Positions 8,879 to 16,983 of a DNA stretch of 64,000 bases are shown here, one piece after another (the stretch's first letter is position 1; each line of letters begins with the position of its first letter). Source of the DNA: Maricaulis sp965242785 (lineage in GTDB: Bacteria > Pseudomonadota > Alphaproteobacteria > Caulobacterales > Maricaulaceae); NCBI GenBank assembly GCA_965242785.1, contig CBDETA010000004.1, positions 744,001-808,000 on the forward strand, in the 5' to 3' direction. The translations under genes and the position numbers were made by a program. The notes under the pieces were generated by a model that had not been told where the DNA came from, did not search any database, and saw only the letters and a list, made by a program, of their open reading frames with translations.

Positions 8879-10000
8879 CTAGTCCAGTTCGACGATCTGT
8901 CGGAAGACCGGTCCGGCCGGGTCCTGCACGGCCCGGTTGGTGACGATCACGGCACCCAGCTGCTGTTCGGGAACAAGCACCGTATGCATCACCCACAGCG
9001 TGTTGGAGCCGGAATGCTGGAGCGCGTCCGAGCCCAGCCCCCAGCCCATGGCATAGCCCGGCTGGAAGGGCGCCGTGTGCAGCAGGGTCCAGCTTTCCGC
9101 CGACAGGAAATCACCATCCTCGCCCCGGGCGCCATCGATATGGGCCTGCAGGTAGCGGGCATAGTCTGGCAGCGAGATATGCATCGTACCGGCCGGGCCC
9201 AGGACTGGCGGATTGTCGCCCTCGGCACCGGTCATCGCGACCAGATTGCCGAACAGCCCGTTACGGTGCCCGCGCGGCTGGTCGATCCGGTCCACAGAGC
9301 CCGGTGCGCCGAAGCCGAAATCATCAATGCCCAGGGGTGACATCACCTCGCGCTCGACCAGAACCTCCCAGGGCTCGCCCAGGGCCTGTTCCAGCATCGC
9401 GCCGGCAATCACATAGCCGGCATTGGAGTAGACAAATCGGGTGCCCGGCTCATGCGCGGGCGGTTGCGACAGGATGTGGCCGGCATAGTCCAGCCGCTGT
9501 TCGGGCATGGGCCGGCCCTCAACGCCCTCCATCCTGAACCGGATCATGTGCATCGTGCCGATATTGGCCGGCGCACCGGAATGATGGCTCAAAAGGTGAC
9601 GGAAGGTGACGTCGCGAAAGCCCGGATCGATGGTGTCCACATGCCCGCCCAGCAGCTCGCCGACCGTATCGTCCCAGCTGATCTCGCCCCGCTCGGCCAG
9701 CCGGGCCACCAGCGTGGCAGTGATCGATTTGGTGTTCGAGCCGATATGCCAGAGATCATCCGGGGTCACCGCTTCGGTCTCGCCGTCGACACGATGACCC
9801 GCCACGCCGATGCGCACCTCGCCGTCACGCATCTGCATCATCCCGGCTGCCGGACTGTTCCAGGCCTGCCGTGTGGTCTCGGCCAGTGCGGCCAGCGCCG
9901 CATCATTGGGCGTCTGCGCGATGGCAGCGGGCGAAAGCGCCAGGGCCAGGCCGGCGACGGCAGCCCGGATCGGCGTGAGGCGGATGGATGTGCTGTGCAT
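8879..10000 (-). CDS. serine hydrolase of the class C beta-lactamase / penicillin-binding fold
   Basis: A 373-residue exported enzyme. A Sec signal (ending AIAQ) is followed by the active-site SxxK motif SNTK (Ser88, Lys91), the YxN motif YSN (Tyr191-Asn193) and a late HSG triad. The three motifs in order define the beta-lactamase/transpeptidase-like fold. Members include AmpC, D-aminopeptidases and esterases, so the substrate is open. The start MHSTSI was chosen because a signal peptide follows directly. The upstream minus-strand gene ends 116 bp away. Confidence 0.85.
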   Translation of the reverse strand: MHSTSIRLTPIRAAVAGLALALSPAAIAQTPNDAALAALAETTRQAWNSPAAGMMQMRDGEVRIGVAGHRVDGETEAVTPDDLWHIGSNTKSITATLVARLAERGEISWDDTVGELLGGHVDTIDPGFRDVTFRHLLSHHSGAPANIGTMHMIRFRMEGVEGRPMPEQRLDYAGHILSQPPAHEPGTRFVYSNAGYVIAGAMLEQALGEPWEVLVEREVMSPLGIDDFGFGAPGSVDRIDQPRGHRNGLFGNLVAMTGAEGDNPPVLGPAGTMHISLPDYARYLQAHIDGARGEDGDFLSAESWTLLHTAPFQPGYAMGWGLGSDALQHSGSNTLWVMHTVLVPEQQLGAVIVTNRAVQDPAGPVFRQIVELD

Positions 10001-10116
10001 GATGTCCCTATTGAAGCCGGCCTTCGGTCCAGGGCCGCATCCAATCGCGACATGCCGGACATGGCTATGGGGAAGGCAGGCCGAATGATCCCCTGCACTG
10101 ACCCGGCTCCGAGGCG

Positions 10117-10599
10117 TCAGGCTTGCGGGAAGTCCCGCAGCATCGCCTGTCGGATGCTCCGCGCCTTTCCGGCCAGCCGCCAGCGCCATTTGAGGCGACC
10201 CGGCAGGCCGGTGCCGCGGTCTTCGAACAGGTGTTCCAGCGCCGCGCGGGCCCGGGCTTCCAGAGCGTCCAGCCGGGTCCGGCTGCCGTCGAAAGGCGCG
10301 TGGAAGGCGTCGGCCAGTATCCGGTCCAGGTCCTGATCCGTGACTGGCGGCTGCTGTGCGGAACGAACGGGTGCCACTGGTGGGGCGTCTGTGACGGGCT
10401 CCACCTTCCCGGCCTGCCGCTCGAGGCTGCGATCCAGCGCCTCACGCAGCGCCTTGCGAGCCGTGTCATCCAGATCATCCCGCCCCGCCAGCGCCTTGGT
10501 CAGCCGGCGATGGGCCAGCTGCCAGGCAAACTCGGGATTGCCAGGAGAGGTCGCGCAAGCCTCTTGGGCGATGGCGTCAATGTCCGGCCCGCCCGTCAC
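10117..10599 (-). CDS. hypothetical protein cotranscribed with cysK
   Basis: A 160-residue soluble, mostly helical protein rich in Ala, Arg and Asp, with a Pro-rich linker near residues 66-85. The C-terminal third is basic (GRLKWRWRLAGKARSIRQ). No family recognised. Its start is 3 bp after the cysK stop, which implies translational coupling in one mRNA. That position is the only hint at function. Confidence 0.65.
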   Translation of the reverse strand: MTGGPDIDAIAQEACATSPGNPEFAWQLAHRRLTKALAGRDDLDDTARKALREALDRSLERQAGKVEPVTDAPPVAPVRSAQQPPVTDQDLDRILADAFHAPFDGSRTRLDALEARARAALEHLFEDRGTGLPGRLKWRWRLAGKARSIRQAMLRDFPQA

Positions 10600-10602
10600 G
10601 CA

Positions 10603-11556
10603 TCATTCCGTGTCAAACAACGCAGTCGACAGATAGCGCTCGGCAAAGCTGGCCAGGATCACCACGACCGTCTTGCCCGCCATCTCGTCCCGCTTGGCGA
10701 CCTCGAGTGCCGCCTTCAGCGCCGCGCCGGAGGAAATGCCGCCGGGCACGCCTTCCAGCCTCGCGGCCTCGCGGGCGAGGGCGAAGGCGTCGTCATTGGA
10801 GACGGTGACGATCTCGTCGATCAGGCCGGTATCCAGGATGTCCGGCACGAAACCGGCGCCGATGCCCTGGATCTTGTGCGGGGCAGGCGATCCGCCCGAG
10901 AGGACCGGGCTGTCAGTGGGCTCGACGGCGACGACGTGGAAGCCGGGCTTCTTCGCCTTCAGCACCGAAGCGCAGCCGGTCAGCGTGCCGCCGGTACCGA
11001 CGCCGGAGATCAGCACATCGGCCTCGCCATTCGTGTCGTTCCAGATTTCCAGCGCGGTCGTGTTGCGGTGGATTTCCGGATTGGCGGGATTGGAGAACTG
11101 GCTTGGCATGACGGCGCCCGGTGTGGCGTCGATGATCTCCTGCGCCTTGGCGATGGCGCCCTTCATGCCCTTGGGGGCTTCGGTCAGCACCAGTTCGGCG
11201 CCGAGATGTTTCAGCAGCTTGCGGCGCTCGATCGACATGCTTTCCGGCATGGTCAGGATCAGGCGGTGGCCGCGGGCGGCGGCGACAAAGGCCAGCGCGA
11301 TGCCGGTATTGCCCGAAGTGGGCTCGACCATCACGGCCCCGTCACCCAGCTTTCCAGCGGCCTCCAGCGCGTCGATCATGGCGACGCCGATCCGGTCCTT
11401 CACCGAGGCCAGCGGATTGAAGAATTCCAGCTTGGCGAGGATGCGGCCCTTGGCGCCATGCGCCGCGGCGAGCTTCTTCATCTCCACCAGCGGGGTATTG
11501 CCGATGGTTTCGTCAATCGAGCCATAGACGCGGCGGCGTCCGATCTGTCCGGTCAT
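10603..11556 (-). CDS. cysK: cysteine synthase A (O-acetylserine sulfhydrylase)
   Basis: A 317-residue PLP enzyme of fold type II that makes cysteine from O-acetylserine and sulfide. The PLP lysine is Lys53 in ASVKDRIG. The substrate loop TSGNTG and the phosphate-binding GTGGT motif are present, as is the C-terminal GISSGAAL. The length is typical of the CysK/CysM group. A CysM-type or cystathionine-beta-synthase-like activity is less likely from overall similarity. It is the first gene of a pair with the 160-residue hypothetical gene. Confidence 0.93.
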   Translation of the reverse strand: MTGQIGRRRVYGSIDETIGNTPLVEMKKLAAAHGAKGRILAKLEFFNPLASVKDRIGVAMIDALEAAGKLGDGAVMVEPTSGNTGIALAFVAAARGHRLILTMPESMSIERRKLLKHLGAELVLTEAPKGMKGAIAKAQEIIDATPGAVMPSQFSNPANPEIHRNTTALEIWNDTNGEADVLISGVGTGGTLTGCASVLKAKKPGFHVVAVEPTDSPVLSGGSPAPHKIQGIGAGFVPDILDTGLIDEIVTVSNDDAFALAREAARLEGVPGGISSGAALKAALEVAKRDEMAGKTVVVILASFAERYLSTALFDTE

Positions 11557-11617
11557 GCCGGGCCTCCCGTTCTCGTGTTGTTGCCAGTCTATGCCGAACC
11601 GCCGGTGCTTGCCGAGA

Positions 11618-12073
11618 TCAGTTCTTTCCCGTCGAACCGAACCCGCCGGTGCCGCGCGCGGTTTCGTCCAGGCTGGTCGCGACTTCCCACACGGCCTGGG
11701 TGACCGGGGCGATGATCATCTGGGCGATGCGGTCGCCGCGGCTGACGGTGAAATCGGCCTGGCCGTGATTGATCAGATTGACCCGGATCTCGCCACGATA
11801 ATCGGCATCCACCGTGCCGGGCGTGTTGACGCAGGAAATCCCGTGCTTGGCCGCCAGGCCCGAGCGCGGTCGCACCTGCGCCTCATAGCCCGCCGGCAAG
11901 GCAATCGCGATGCCCACCGGGATCAGTCGCCATTCGCCGGCCGGAATGATCACCGGCTCGTCCGCATCGATCGCGGCGCGCAAATCCATGCCCGCCGATT
12001 GCGGCGTCTCATAGGCTGGCAGGGCCAGGCCTTCATAGTGCGGCAGCGGCAGGATTTTCACGGCAACGGTCAT
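11618..12073 (-). CDS. dut: deoxyuridine 5'-triphosphate nucleotidohydrolase (dUTPase)
   Basis: A 151-residue trimeric dUTPase that hydrolyses dUTP to dUMP, keeping uracil out of DNA and feeding dTMP synthesis. All five family motifs are present in order: AGMDLRA, PRSGLA, GTVDADYRGEI, RGDRIAQMII and the C-terminal RGTGGFGSTG. The start MTVAVKI follows family length; the open frame upstream runs into the regulatory gap. It lies downstream of coaC-coaB on the same strand, separated by 137 bp that hold DnaA-box-like sequences. Confidence 0.96.
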   Translation of the reverse strand: MTVAVKILPLPHYEGLALPAYETPQSAGMDLRAAIDADEPVIIPAGEWRLIPVGIAIALPAGYEAQVRPRSGLAAKHGISCVNTPGTVDADYRGEIRVNLINHGQADFTVSRGDRIAQMIIAPVTQAVWEVATSLDETARGTGGFGSTGKN

Positions 12074-12148
12074 GGCGGGTCTCGTCAGGTCTGTAATCGT
12101 CGGCGCCATTGGGACAGGGCCGGACGCGGGCGGCAAGGTGGGGAGGGG

Positions 12149-12203
12149 TTTTCCACAGCACTCATCCACAGGCAAAGCCGGTCTTGTGGAAAACTGTGGA
12201 CAA
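12149..12203. promoter_or_regulatory. cluster of four DnaA-box-like 9-mers between coaB and dut
   Basis: Within 55 bp there are four 9-mers that each differ by one base from TTATCCACA. They are TTTTCCACA at 12149-12157 (+), TCATCCACA at 12162-12170 (+), TTTTCCACA at 12185-12193 (-) and TTGTCCACA at 12195-12203 (-). They form two head-to-head tandem pairs. No AT-rich unwinding stretch is obvious beside them. The cluster could be a DnaA-controlled dut promoter, a titration site, or part of an origin. Confidence 0.6.
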
Positions 12204-12210
12204 GTGAAGG

Positions 12211-12858
12211 TCAGAGCGCGGCTGCGATCCGGCTGGCGAGGCGTTCGGCAACGACGCTCTTGGCGGCCCGTTCCCATTGCTCGGTCTGGCTTTCCGTCAC
12301 CAGCGTGACCGCATTCTCCGCCCCGCCCATCACATCACCCGACACATCATTGGCGACGATCCAGTCGCAGCCCTTGCGTTCGCGCTTGGCCCGGGCGAGG
12401 GCTTCCACGTCGTGGGTTTCGGCGGCAAAGCCGATGACCAGGCCGGGGCGGTTCGTGTCGCGGCGGGCGATGGTTTTCAGGATGTCCGGGTTTTCGACCA
12501 GCGGCAGGCTGGAGAAGTCCGCCTTGTCGAGCTTGAGTTTCTTGTCGGACGCCTGGGCCGGCCGCCAGTCCGCAACTGCGGCGACGGCGATGAAGACATC
12601 CGCCGGCAGGGCCGTTTCGACAGCTGCCAGCATCTCCAGCGCGGTTTCCACATGCACCGTGGATACCCCGTCCGGGTCTGGCAGCGCCGTGGGGCCGGCG
12701 ACCAGCGTCACCTTCGCGCCCAGCGCCGCACAGGCCTGGGCGATCGCATAGCCCTGCTTGCCGGAGGAATGGTTGGAGATGAAACGCACCGGGTCGATCG
12801 GCTCGCGCGTCGGGCCTGCGGTGATCAGGACATGCCGGCCTTTGAGGTCCTCAGCCAC
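12211..12858 (-). CDS. coaB: phosphopantothenate-cysteine ligase (separate CoaB domain)
   Basis: A 215-residue protein equal to the C-terminal half of the usual fused CoaBC. It condenses 4'-phosphopantothenate with cysteine in coenzyme A synthesis. The family signature GRHVLITAGPTREPIDPVRF and ISNHSSGKQG is intact, as are AVADWRPA and NDVSG. The best start is GTG at 12858, which overlaps the coaC stop (GTGGCTGA), so translation is probably coupled. The frame is +1 relative to coaC. Either the genes are naturally split or a one-base change broke a fused gene. Confidence 0.85.
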   Translation of the reverse strand: MAEDLKGRHVLITAGPTREPIDPVRFISNHSSGKQGYAIAQACAALGAKVTLVAGPTALPDPDGVSTVHVETALEMLAAVETALPADVFIAVAAVADWRPAQASDKKLKLDKADFSSLPLVENPDILKTIARRDTNRPGLVIGFAAETHDVEALARAKRERKGCDWIVANDVSGDVMGGAENAVTLVTESQTEQWERAAKSVVAERLASRIAAAL

Positions 12859-13420
12859 GCAGCGCTGCCTCGATGGCATCGGCAATGGCGACCGGCTCGG
12901 CCATGCGGCCCGGGCCGAACTCGCCGCAGGCCATCTCGCCCTCGTCCGGGCCGACAAAGCGCACGCCGTCGCCCTTGAGGGTCGCCAGATTGCGCTGCGT
13001 GGCCGGATGTTCCCACATGCGCACATTCATCGCCGGCGCCATCAGCACCGGCTTGTCGGTGGCCAGAAGCGTGGTGGAGGCCAGGTCATTGGCCAGGCCA
13101 TTGGCGGCCTTGGCCATCAGGTCGGCCGTCGCCGGGGCCACAACCACCAGATCCGCCGAGCGCGACAGTTCGATATGACCCATCTCGGCTTCGTCGGTCA
13201 GGTTGAACAGCTCGCCATAGACCTTGTCGCCCGACAGGGCCGACAGGCTGAGCGGGGTGACGAATTGGGACCCTGATTGGGTGAGGATGCAGCGTGTGCC
13301 GATGCCGCGCTTTTTCAGCTCGCGGATCAGCTCCAGCGCCTTGTAGGCGGCGATGCCGCCGCCGACGATCAGCAGAATGCGTTGTTCCGGCAAGGCTGGC
13401 TCCCGCGCAATGACGGGCAA
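12851..13420 (-). CDS. coaC: phosphopantothenoylcysteine decarboxylase (separate CoaC domain)
   Basis: A 189-residue HFCD flavoprotein equal to the N-terminal half of CoaBC. It decarboxylates phosphopantothenoylcysteine to phosphopantetheine. The catalytic residues are seen: His82 in MGHIELS, the PAMNVRMW motif (Asn132) and Cys165 in GEMACGEFGPGRM. It terminates right at the domain border, ending EAALRG, where fused proteins continue into CoaB. The gene precedes coaB with an 8-bp overlap. Confidence 0.88.
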   Translation of the reverse strand: MPVIAREPALPEQRILLIVGGGIAAYKALELIRELKKRGIGTRCILTQSGSQFVTPLSLSALSGDKVYGELFNLTDEAEMGHIELSRSADLVVVAPATADLMAKAANGLANDLASTTLLATDKPVLMAPAMNVRMWEHPATQRNLATLKGDGVRFVGPDEGEMACGEFGPGRMAEPVAIADAIEAALRG

Positions 13421-13482
13421 GAGGTAGCGGTTTTGTGCTGATTTCCCAAGACCCGGCAGTGCGCAGGCCGGTCAGAAACGCG

Positions 13483-14028
13483 TCAGGTACCCGTGAGCAG
13501 GTGGCGGATCTTCACCACATCGCTGTCCAGCGCATCGCGCTTTTCCATGCGGTGGTTGTGGAAGGAGCCGACGGTCAGCTCGATGTCGTACATCGTCACC
13601 CGCGTCAGGGCGATGATGTCCTCGGTGCTGAACTTGCGGCGATCGGCGGTGGCCAGCTCGATGATGCGCGTCAGCATGTTGGTATAGGCCGAGGTGTAGA
13701 CGTGCGCCGGATATTCCAGCTTGGCGTGGCGTGCACCCATCTGGTCGGCGGCTTCGTAATAGCCCTCGTCATAGCGGCAGGCGAACAGGCGGTCGCAATG
13801 CGCCAGCATGCCGGCGCGCAGATAGGTAACGTTTTCGGAAATCTCGAAGTAATGCGCCACCTCAGGGTTGCCGACCAGGTGGTCGAATACGCCCTCCAGC
13901 GCGGTTTCGGCATAGGCCATCAACCGCGGCTTGAGGCGTGCGATGCGGTCTGTCGTGCGTTCGTCCAGTCGGAAGAATTCACGCTGCAGGGCCCGCTGCT
14001 CTTCGGATCTCGGATTCAACCTTGCCAT
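13483..14028 (-). CDS. protoglobin / globin-coupled-sensor-type globin domain protein
   Basis: A 181-residue single-domain heme globin of the sensor-globin/protoglobin class. The stretch ARHAKLEYPAHVYTSAY holds the likely proximal His (His101) in the H-x-K-x-E-Y-P spacing of sensor globins. There is no attached output domain such as a GGDEF or methyl-accepting segment, and about 45 residues follow the globin core. It may bind O2 or NO and act through a partner. The start MARLNPRSEE was preferred; an upstream in-frame ATG at 14112 would overlap ubiB by 29 bp. Confidence 0.75.
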   Translation of the reverse strand: MARLNPRSEEQRALQREFFRLDERTTDRIARLKPRLMAYAETALEGVFDHLVGNPEVAHYFEISENVTYLRAGMLAHCDRLFACRYDEGYYEAADQMGARHAKLEYPAHVYTSAYTNMLTRIIELATADRRKFSTEDIIALTRVTMYDIELTVGSFHNHRMEKRDALDSDVVKIRHLLTGT

Positions 14029-14083
14029 GAAGGGAGTTGAACCACAGTTTCGTTTAGGGAGTGTGTACGCCGCCGGTTCAATC

Positions 14084-15622
14084 TTAAGCGAACTGCCACG
14101 CGATCGCCGCACCGGCCGCCGCGGCAGCTGCCAACCAGGCCAGGCGCAGGGCCCAGGGTCGGATTCTCGGTCCGCCGCCCAGCTTCAGCTCGCCGGCCTT
14201 CAGCTTGCGTCCGACTTCGGCCCAGTCATCGATCGCATCCGGAAGCTTGCGAGCTGCATCGTGCAGGCGCACCAGATCCTCGCCCAGATCACGCAGGCGG
14301 CCTTCCGGACCCAGTTCCCGCTTCATCCAGCGTTCCACGACTGGGGCGGCGGCGCCCCACATGTCGTGCAGCGGGTCCAGCTGACGGGCCACGCCCTCGC
14401 ACTGGACCATGGTCTTCTGCAGCATCACCAGTTCCGGCCGCAGGCGCATGTCGAACAGGTCGGTGATCTCGAACAATTGCAGCAGTACCCGCGACATCGG
14501 CACTTCGTCCGCCGTCTTGCCGAAGATCGGCTCGCCCACGGCTCGCAGGGCGCTGGCAAAATCCTCGACCGAATGGTGCGCCGGCACATAGCCTGCCGCG
14601 AAATGGGCGCGGGCGGCGGCGGAGTAGTCTCGGGTCAGGAAGCCGTGCAGGATCATCGCCAGGAAACGCCGCTCGGCCCGGCCGATCCGGCCCATGATGC
14701 CGAAATCGACCGCCCAGACCTCGCCCTGCGCATTGGCGAAGAGATTGCCGCCATGCATGTCGGCGTGGAAGACGCCATGGTCCAGCGCGGTGGCCAGGAA
14801 GGCCCGCGTCAGCCGGGTGGCCAGCGCCGGGCGGTCCAGCCCGCTGTCACGGATGGCATCCGTGTCCGACAGCGGCATGGCGTCGATCCACTGGGCTGTC
14901 AGCACACGCCGTGTCGACAGTGACCAGTCCACCGCCGGGATGTGATAGCCCTCGGCACTGCGGGCGGCCTCGGCCAGTTCCGATGCAGCCGCGGCCTCGA
15001 GCCTCAGATCGGTCTCGAAGGTCAGCGAGCGTGATACCGTCTCGACAAACTTGCGCGGCTCCAACCGGCGTGTCGCCGGAGCAAAGCGTTCAGCCAGGGC
15101 TGCGCCCAGTGACAGGGTACGGATATCGCGCGCAATCCGTGCCTCGATGTCCGGCCGCAGGATCTTCACCGCGACTTCGGCCCCGTCCAGCGTGGTGGCC
15201 TTGTGCACCTGGGCGATCGAGGCCGCAGCCACCGGCGGTCCAAGCTCGGAAAAGAAGTTGTCGATCGGTCCGCCCAGCTCGGCTTCCAGCACTTGGCGTG
15301 CCTCGGCGTCGCCGAAAGCCGGCATGCGGTCCTGCAGGCGGGCGAGGCCGCGGGCAAAGCGCTCGCCGATGACATCGCTGCGCGTCGCCAGGATCTGGCC
15401 GAATTTCACATAGGACGGCCCCAGCCGCTCCAGCGCCCGGGCCAGCCGCTCGCCGGGATTGTCCGCCTGCGCCTTGCGCGCGAACACCCGCAGCACCTGC
15501 CCCAGCAGGCGCGCCGGGGCCGGATAGACCGACTGATACTCGGCCGGCAGGATCGCATCATGCCGGGCCAGGGTCAGGACGGCGCGGATCAGACGCAAGA
15601 AGGAGGCAAGACTGGCAATCAT
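14084..15622 (-). CDS. ubiB: UbiB/ADCK-family ubiquinone biosynthesis kinase-like protein
   Basis: A 512-residue atypical kinase needed for the aerobic hydroxylation stages of ubiquinone synthesis. The family KxGQ motif KFGQ (Lys73-Gln76) is present. So are the VAVKILRPDIE lysine, the HADMHGGN catalytic loop, and VDFGIMG in place of the usual DFG. A C-terminal hydrophobic segment (about 488-510) anchors it to the membrane. ubiE lies about 0.5 kb upstream on the same strand, with a convergent gene in between. Confidence 0.93.
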   Translation of the reverse strand: MIASLASFLRLIRAVLTLARHDAILPAEYQSVYPAPARLLGQVLRVFARKAQADNPGERLARALERLGPSYVKFGQILATRSDVIGERFARGLARLQDRMPAFGDAEARQVLEAELGGPIDNFFSELGPPVAAASIAQVHKATTLDGAEVAVKILRPDIEARIARDIRTLSLGAALAERFAPATRRLEPRKFVETVSRSLTFETDLRLEAAAASELAEAARSAEGYHIPAVDWSLSTRRVLTAQWIDAMPLSDTDAIRDSGLDRPALATRLTRAFLATALDHGVFHADMHGGNLFANAQGEVWAVDFGIMGRIGRAERRFLAMILHGFLTRDYSAAARAHFAAGYVPAHHSVEDFASALRAVGEPIFGKTADEVPMSRVLLQLFEITDLFDMRLRPELVMLQKTMVQCEGVARQLDPLHDMWGAAAPVVERWMKRELGPEGRLRDLGEDLVRLHDAARKLPDAIDDWAEVGRKLKAGELKLGGGPRIRPWALRLAWLAAAAAAGAAIAWQFA

Positions 15623-15725
15623 GGATTGCCGGTTTAGTGTTGTTGTGGTCGGTTGGCGAGCGTGGCGTGGAGTCGCGCCTGGCCCGCGGGGGTGAAGTCC
15701 GCTGTCATTTCGGGTGTTTGCCAGT

Positions 15726-16133
15726 ATGAATCACACGATCGAAATTGAGCCCGAGGGCCGTTGGGCGGTAATCCGATATCATGGCGAAGTGGCCATCGGT
15801 CACGCGCTCGACCTGCTGGAAAATCTCGTCTCCCTGCCGCAATGGACACCCGCTTGCGACCGGATCGTGGTCTATGACAAGGGGCAGCTGGGTGGCGTAT
15901 CGCCCGAGGATTTCCGGCAGATCCGGCAACAGCTGAAAGACTTCATCATCGAACACTATGGCGATGCCCCGAATTTCTCGGCCCAGGTCTGTTCCGACCC
16001 GATGCAGCGTCCGCTGGTGGAATACTGGGTGAACTACGCGCGCACGGCCTACCAGCCGCCGGTAGAACTGTTTGCCGATATCGCCGCGGCCGAGGCCTGG
16101 CTGAAGCGCCAGCGTGCCGCACTGACCGGTTAG
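15726..16133 (+). CDS. STAS/SpoIIAA-like hypothetical protein
   Basis: A 135-residue soluble protein whose start (IEIEPEGRWAVIRYHGEVAIGHALDLLENLVS) and overall pattern resemble the STAS-like proteins of alphaproteobacteria. These have an N-terminal beta-hairpin, a helix, then the DRIVVYDKGQLGGV strand. No catalytic residues are seen. It is read against ubiB and ubiE and ends with a 4-bp stop overlap with ubiE. A GTG at 15714 is an alternative start. The family assignment is tentative. Confidence 0.6.
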   Translation: MNHTIEIEPEGRWAVIRYHGEVAIGHALDLLENLVSLPQWTPACDRIVVYDKGQLGGVSPEDFRQIRQQLKDFIIEHYGDAPNFSAQVCSDPMQRPLVEYWVNYARTAYQPPVELFADIAAAEAWLKRQRAALTG

Positions 16134-16912
16134 GCCCAGCCGACATGCAGGGCGGCGATGCCGCCGGAGAAATTCGTGTAGCTGACATTGCGGAAGCCGG
16201 CTTCGCGCAGTTCGGCGGCGAAGCTTTCCTGGTCCGGAAAGCGCCGGATCGATTCCACCAGGTACTGATAGCTCTCGCGGTCCTTGGCGACATGCTCGCC
16301 CAGCGCCGGCATCACATTGAAGGACCAGGCGTCGTAGAGCTTTTCCCAGGCCCGGCTGGTCGGGCGGGTGAATTCCAGGCACAGGAAGCGTCCGCCCGGC
16401 TTGAGCACGCGGCGCATCTCGCCCAGCGCCTGCAGGCGTTCGGTGACATTGCGGATGCCGGTCGAGATCGTCACGCAGTGCGCCGAACGGTCCTTCAGCG
16501 GCAGGCACTCCGCATTGCCGGTGACCCAGGAAATCCGGCCTGCATGGGCCTCCGACAGGCCGCGCTTCACGCCGGCGCGCAGCATCTGTTCATTGATGTC
16601 CAGCACGATCGCCTCGGCCTTGCGCGGATCCTCGCGCCGGGCCGCCGCCCGGTCGGCCTTGGTCAGGAAGCTGCGGGCGAGATCCCCAGTGCCGCCGGCG
16701 ACATCGATCAGACGCTCGCCAGGCTGCGGATTGGCGCGGGTGATCACCATGTCCTTCCAGACCCGGTGGATGCCCAGCGACATCAGGTCATTCATCAGGT
16801 CATAGCGGCGCGCAGAGCGGTCAAAAACGCCGCGCACCAGCCCGGCCTTTTCGGCGCGGGCGACATCGGCAAAGCCGAAGGAAACCGTGTCCTGGGAAGA
16901 AGTCTCGCTCAT
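16130..16912 (-). CDS. ubiE: demethylmenaquinone/ubiquinone C-methyltransferase
   Basis: A 260-residue class I SAM methyltransferase that methylates 2-polyprenyl-6-methoxy-1,4-benzoquinol in ubiquinone synthesis. SAM motif I is LIDVAGGTGDLA. The family signatures FDRSARRYDLMNDLMSLGIHRVWK and ISTGIRNVTERLQALGEMRRVLKPGG are intact. The start MSETSSQ gives the family length; the longer open frame upstream is not conserved-looking. It belongs with ubiB to quinone synthesis. Confidence 0.96.
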   Translation of the reverse strand: MSETSSQDTVSFGFADVARAEKAGLVRGVFDRSARRYDLMNDLMSLGIHRVWKDMVITRANPQPGERLIDVAGGTGDLARSFLTKADRAAARREDPRKAEAIVLDINEQMLRAGVKRGLSEAHAGRISWVTGNAECLPLKDRSAHCVTISTGIRNVTERLQALGEMRRVLKPGGRFLCLEFTRPTSRAWEKLYDAWSFNVMPALGEHVAKDRESYQYLVESIRRFPDQESFAAELREAGFRNVSYTNFSGGIAALHVGWA

Positions 16913-16983
16913 GACCCGGGAAACTAGACACAAACCGCCCCGGCGCAAAGCGGCCGGGGCGGTTGAAAATGTCGCAGGCCGCC

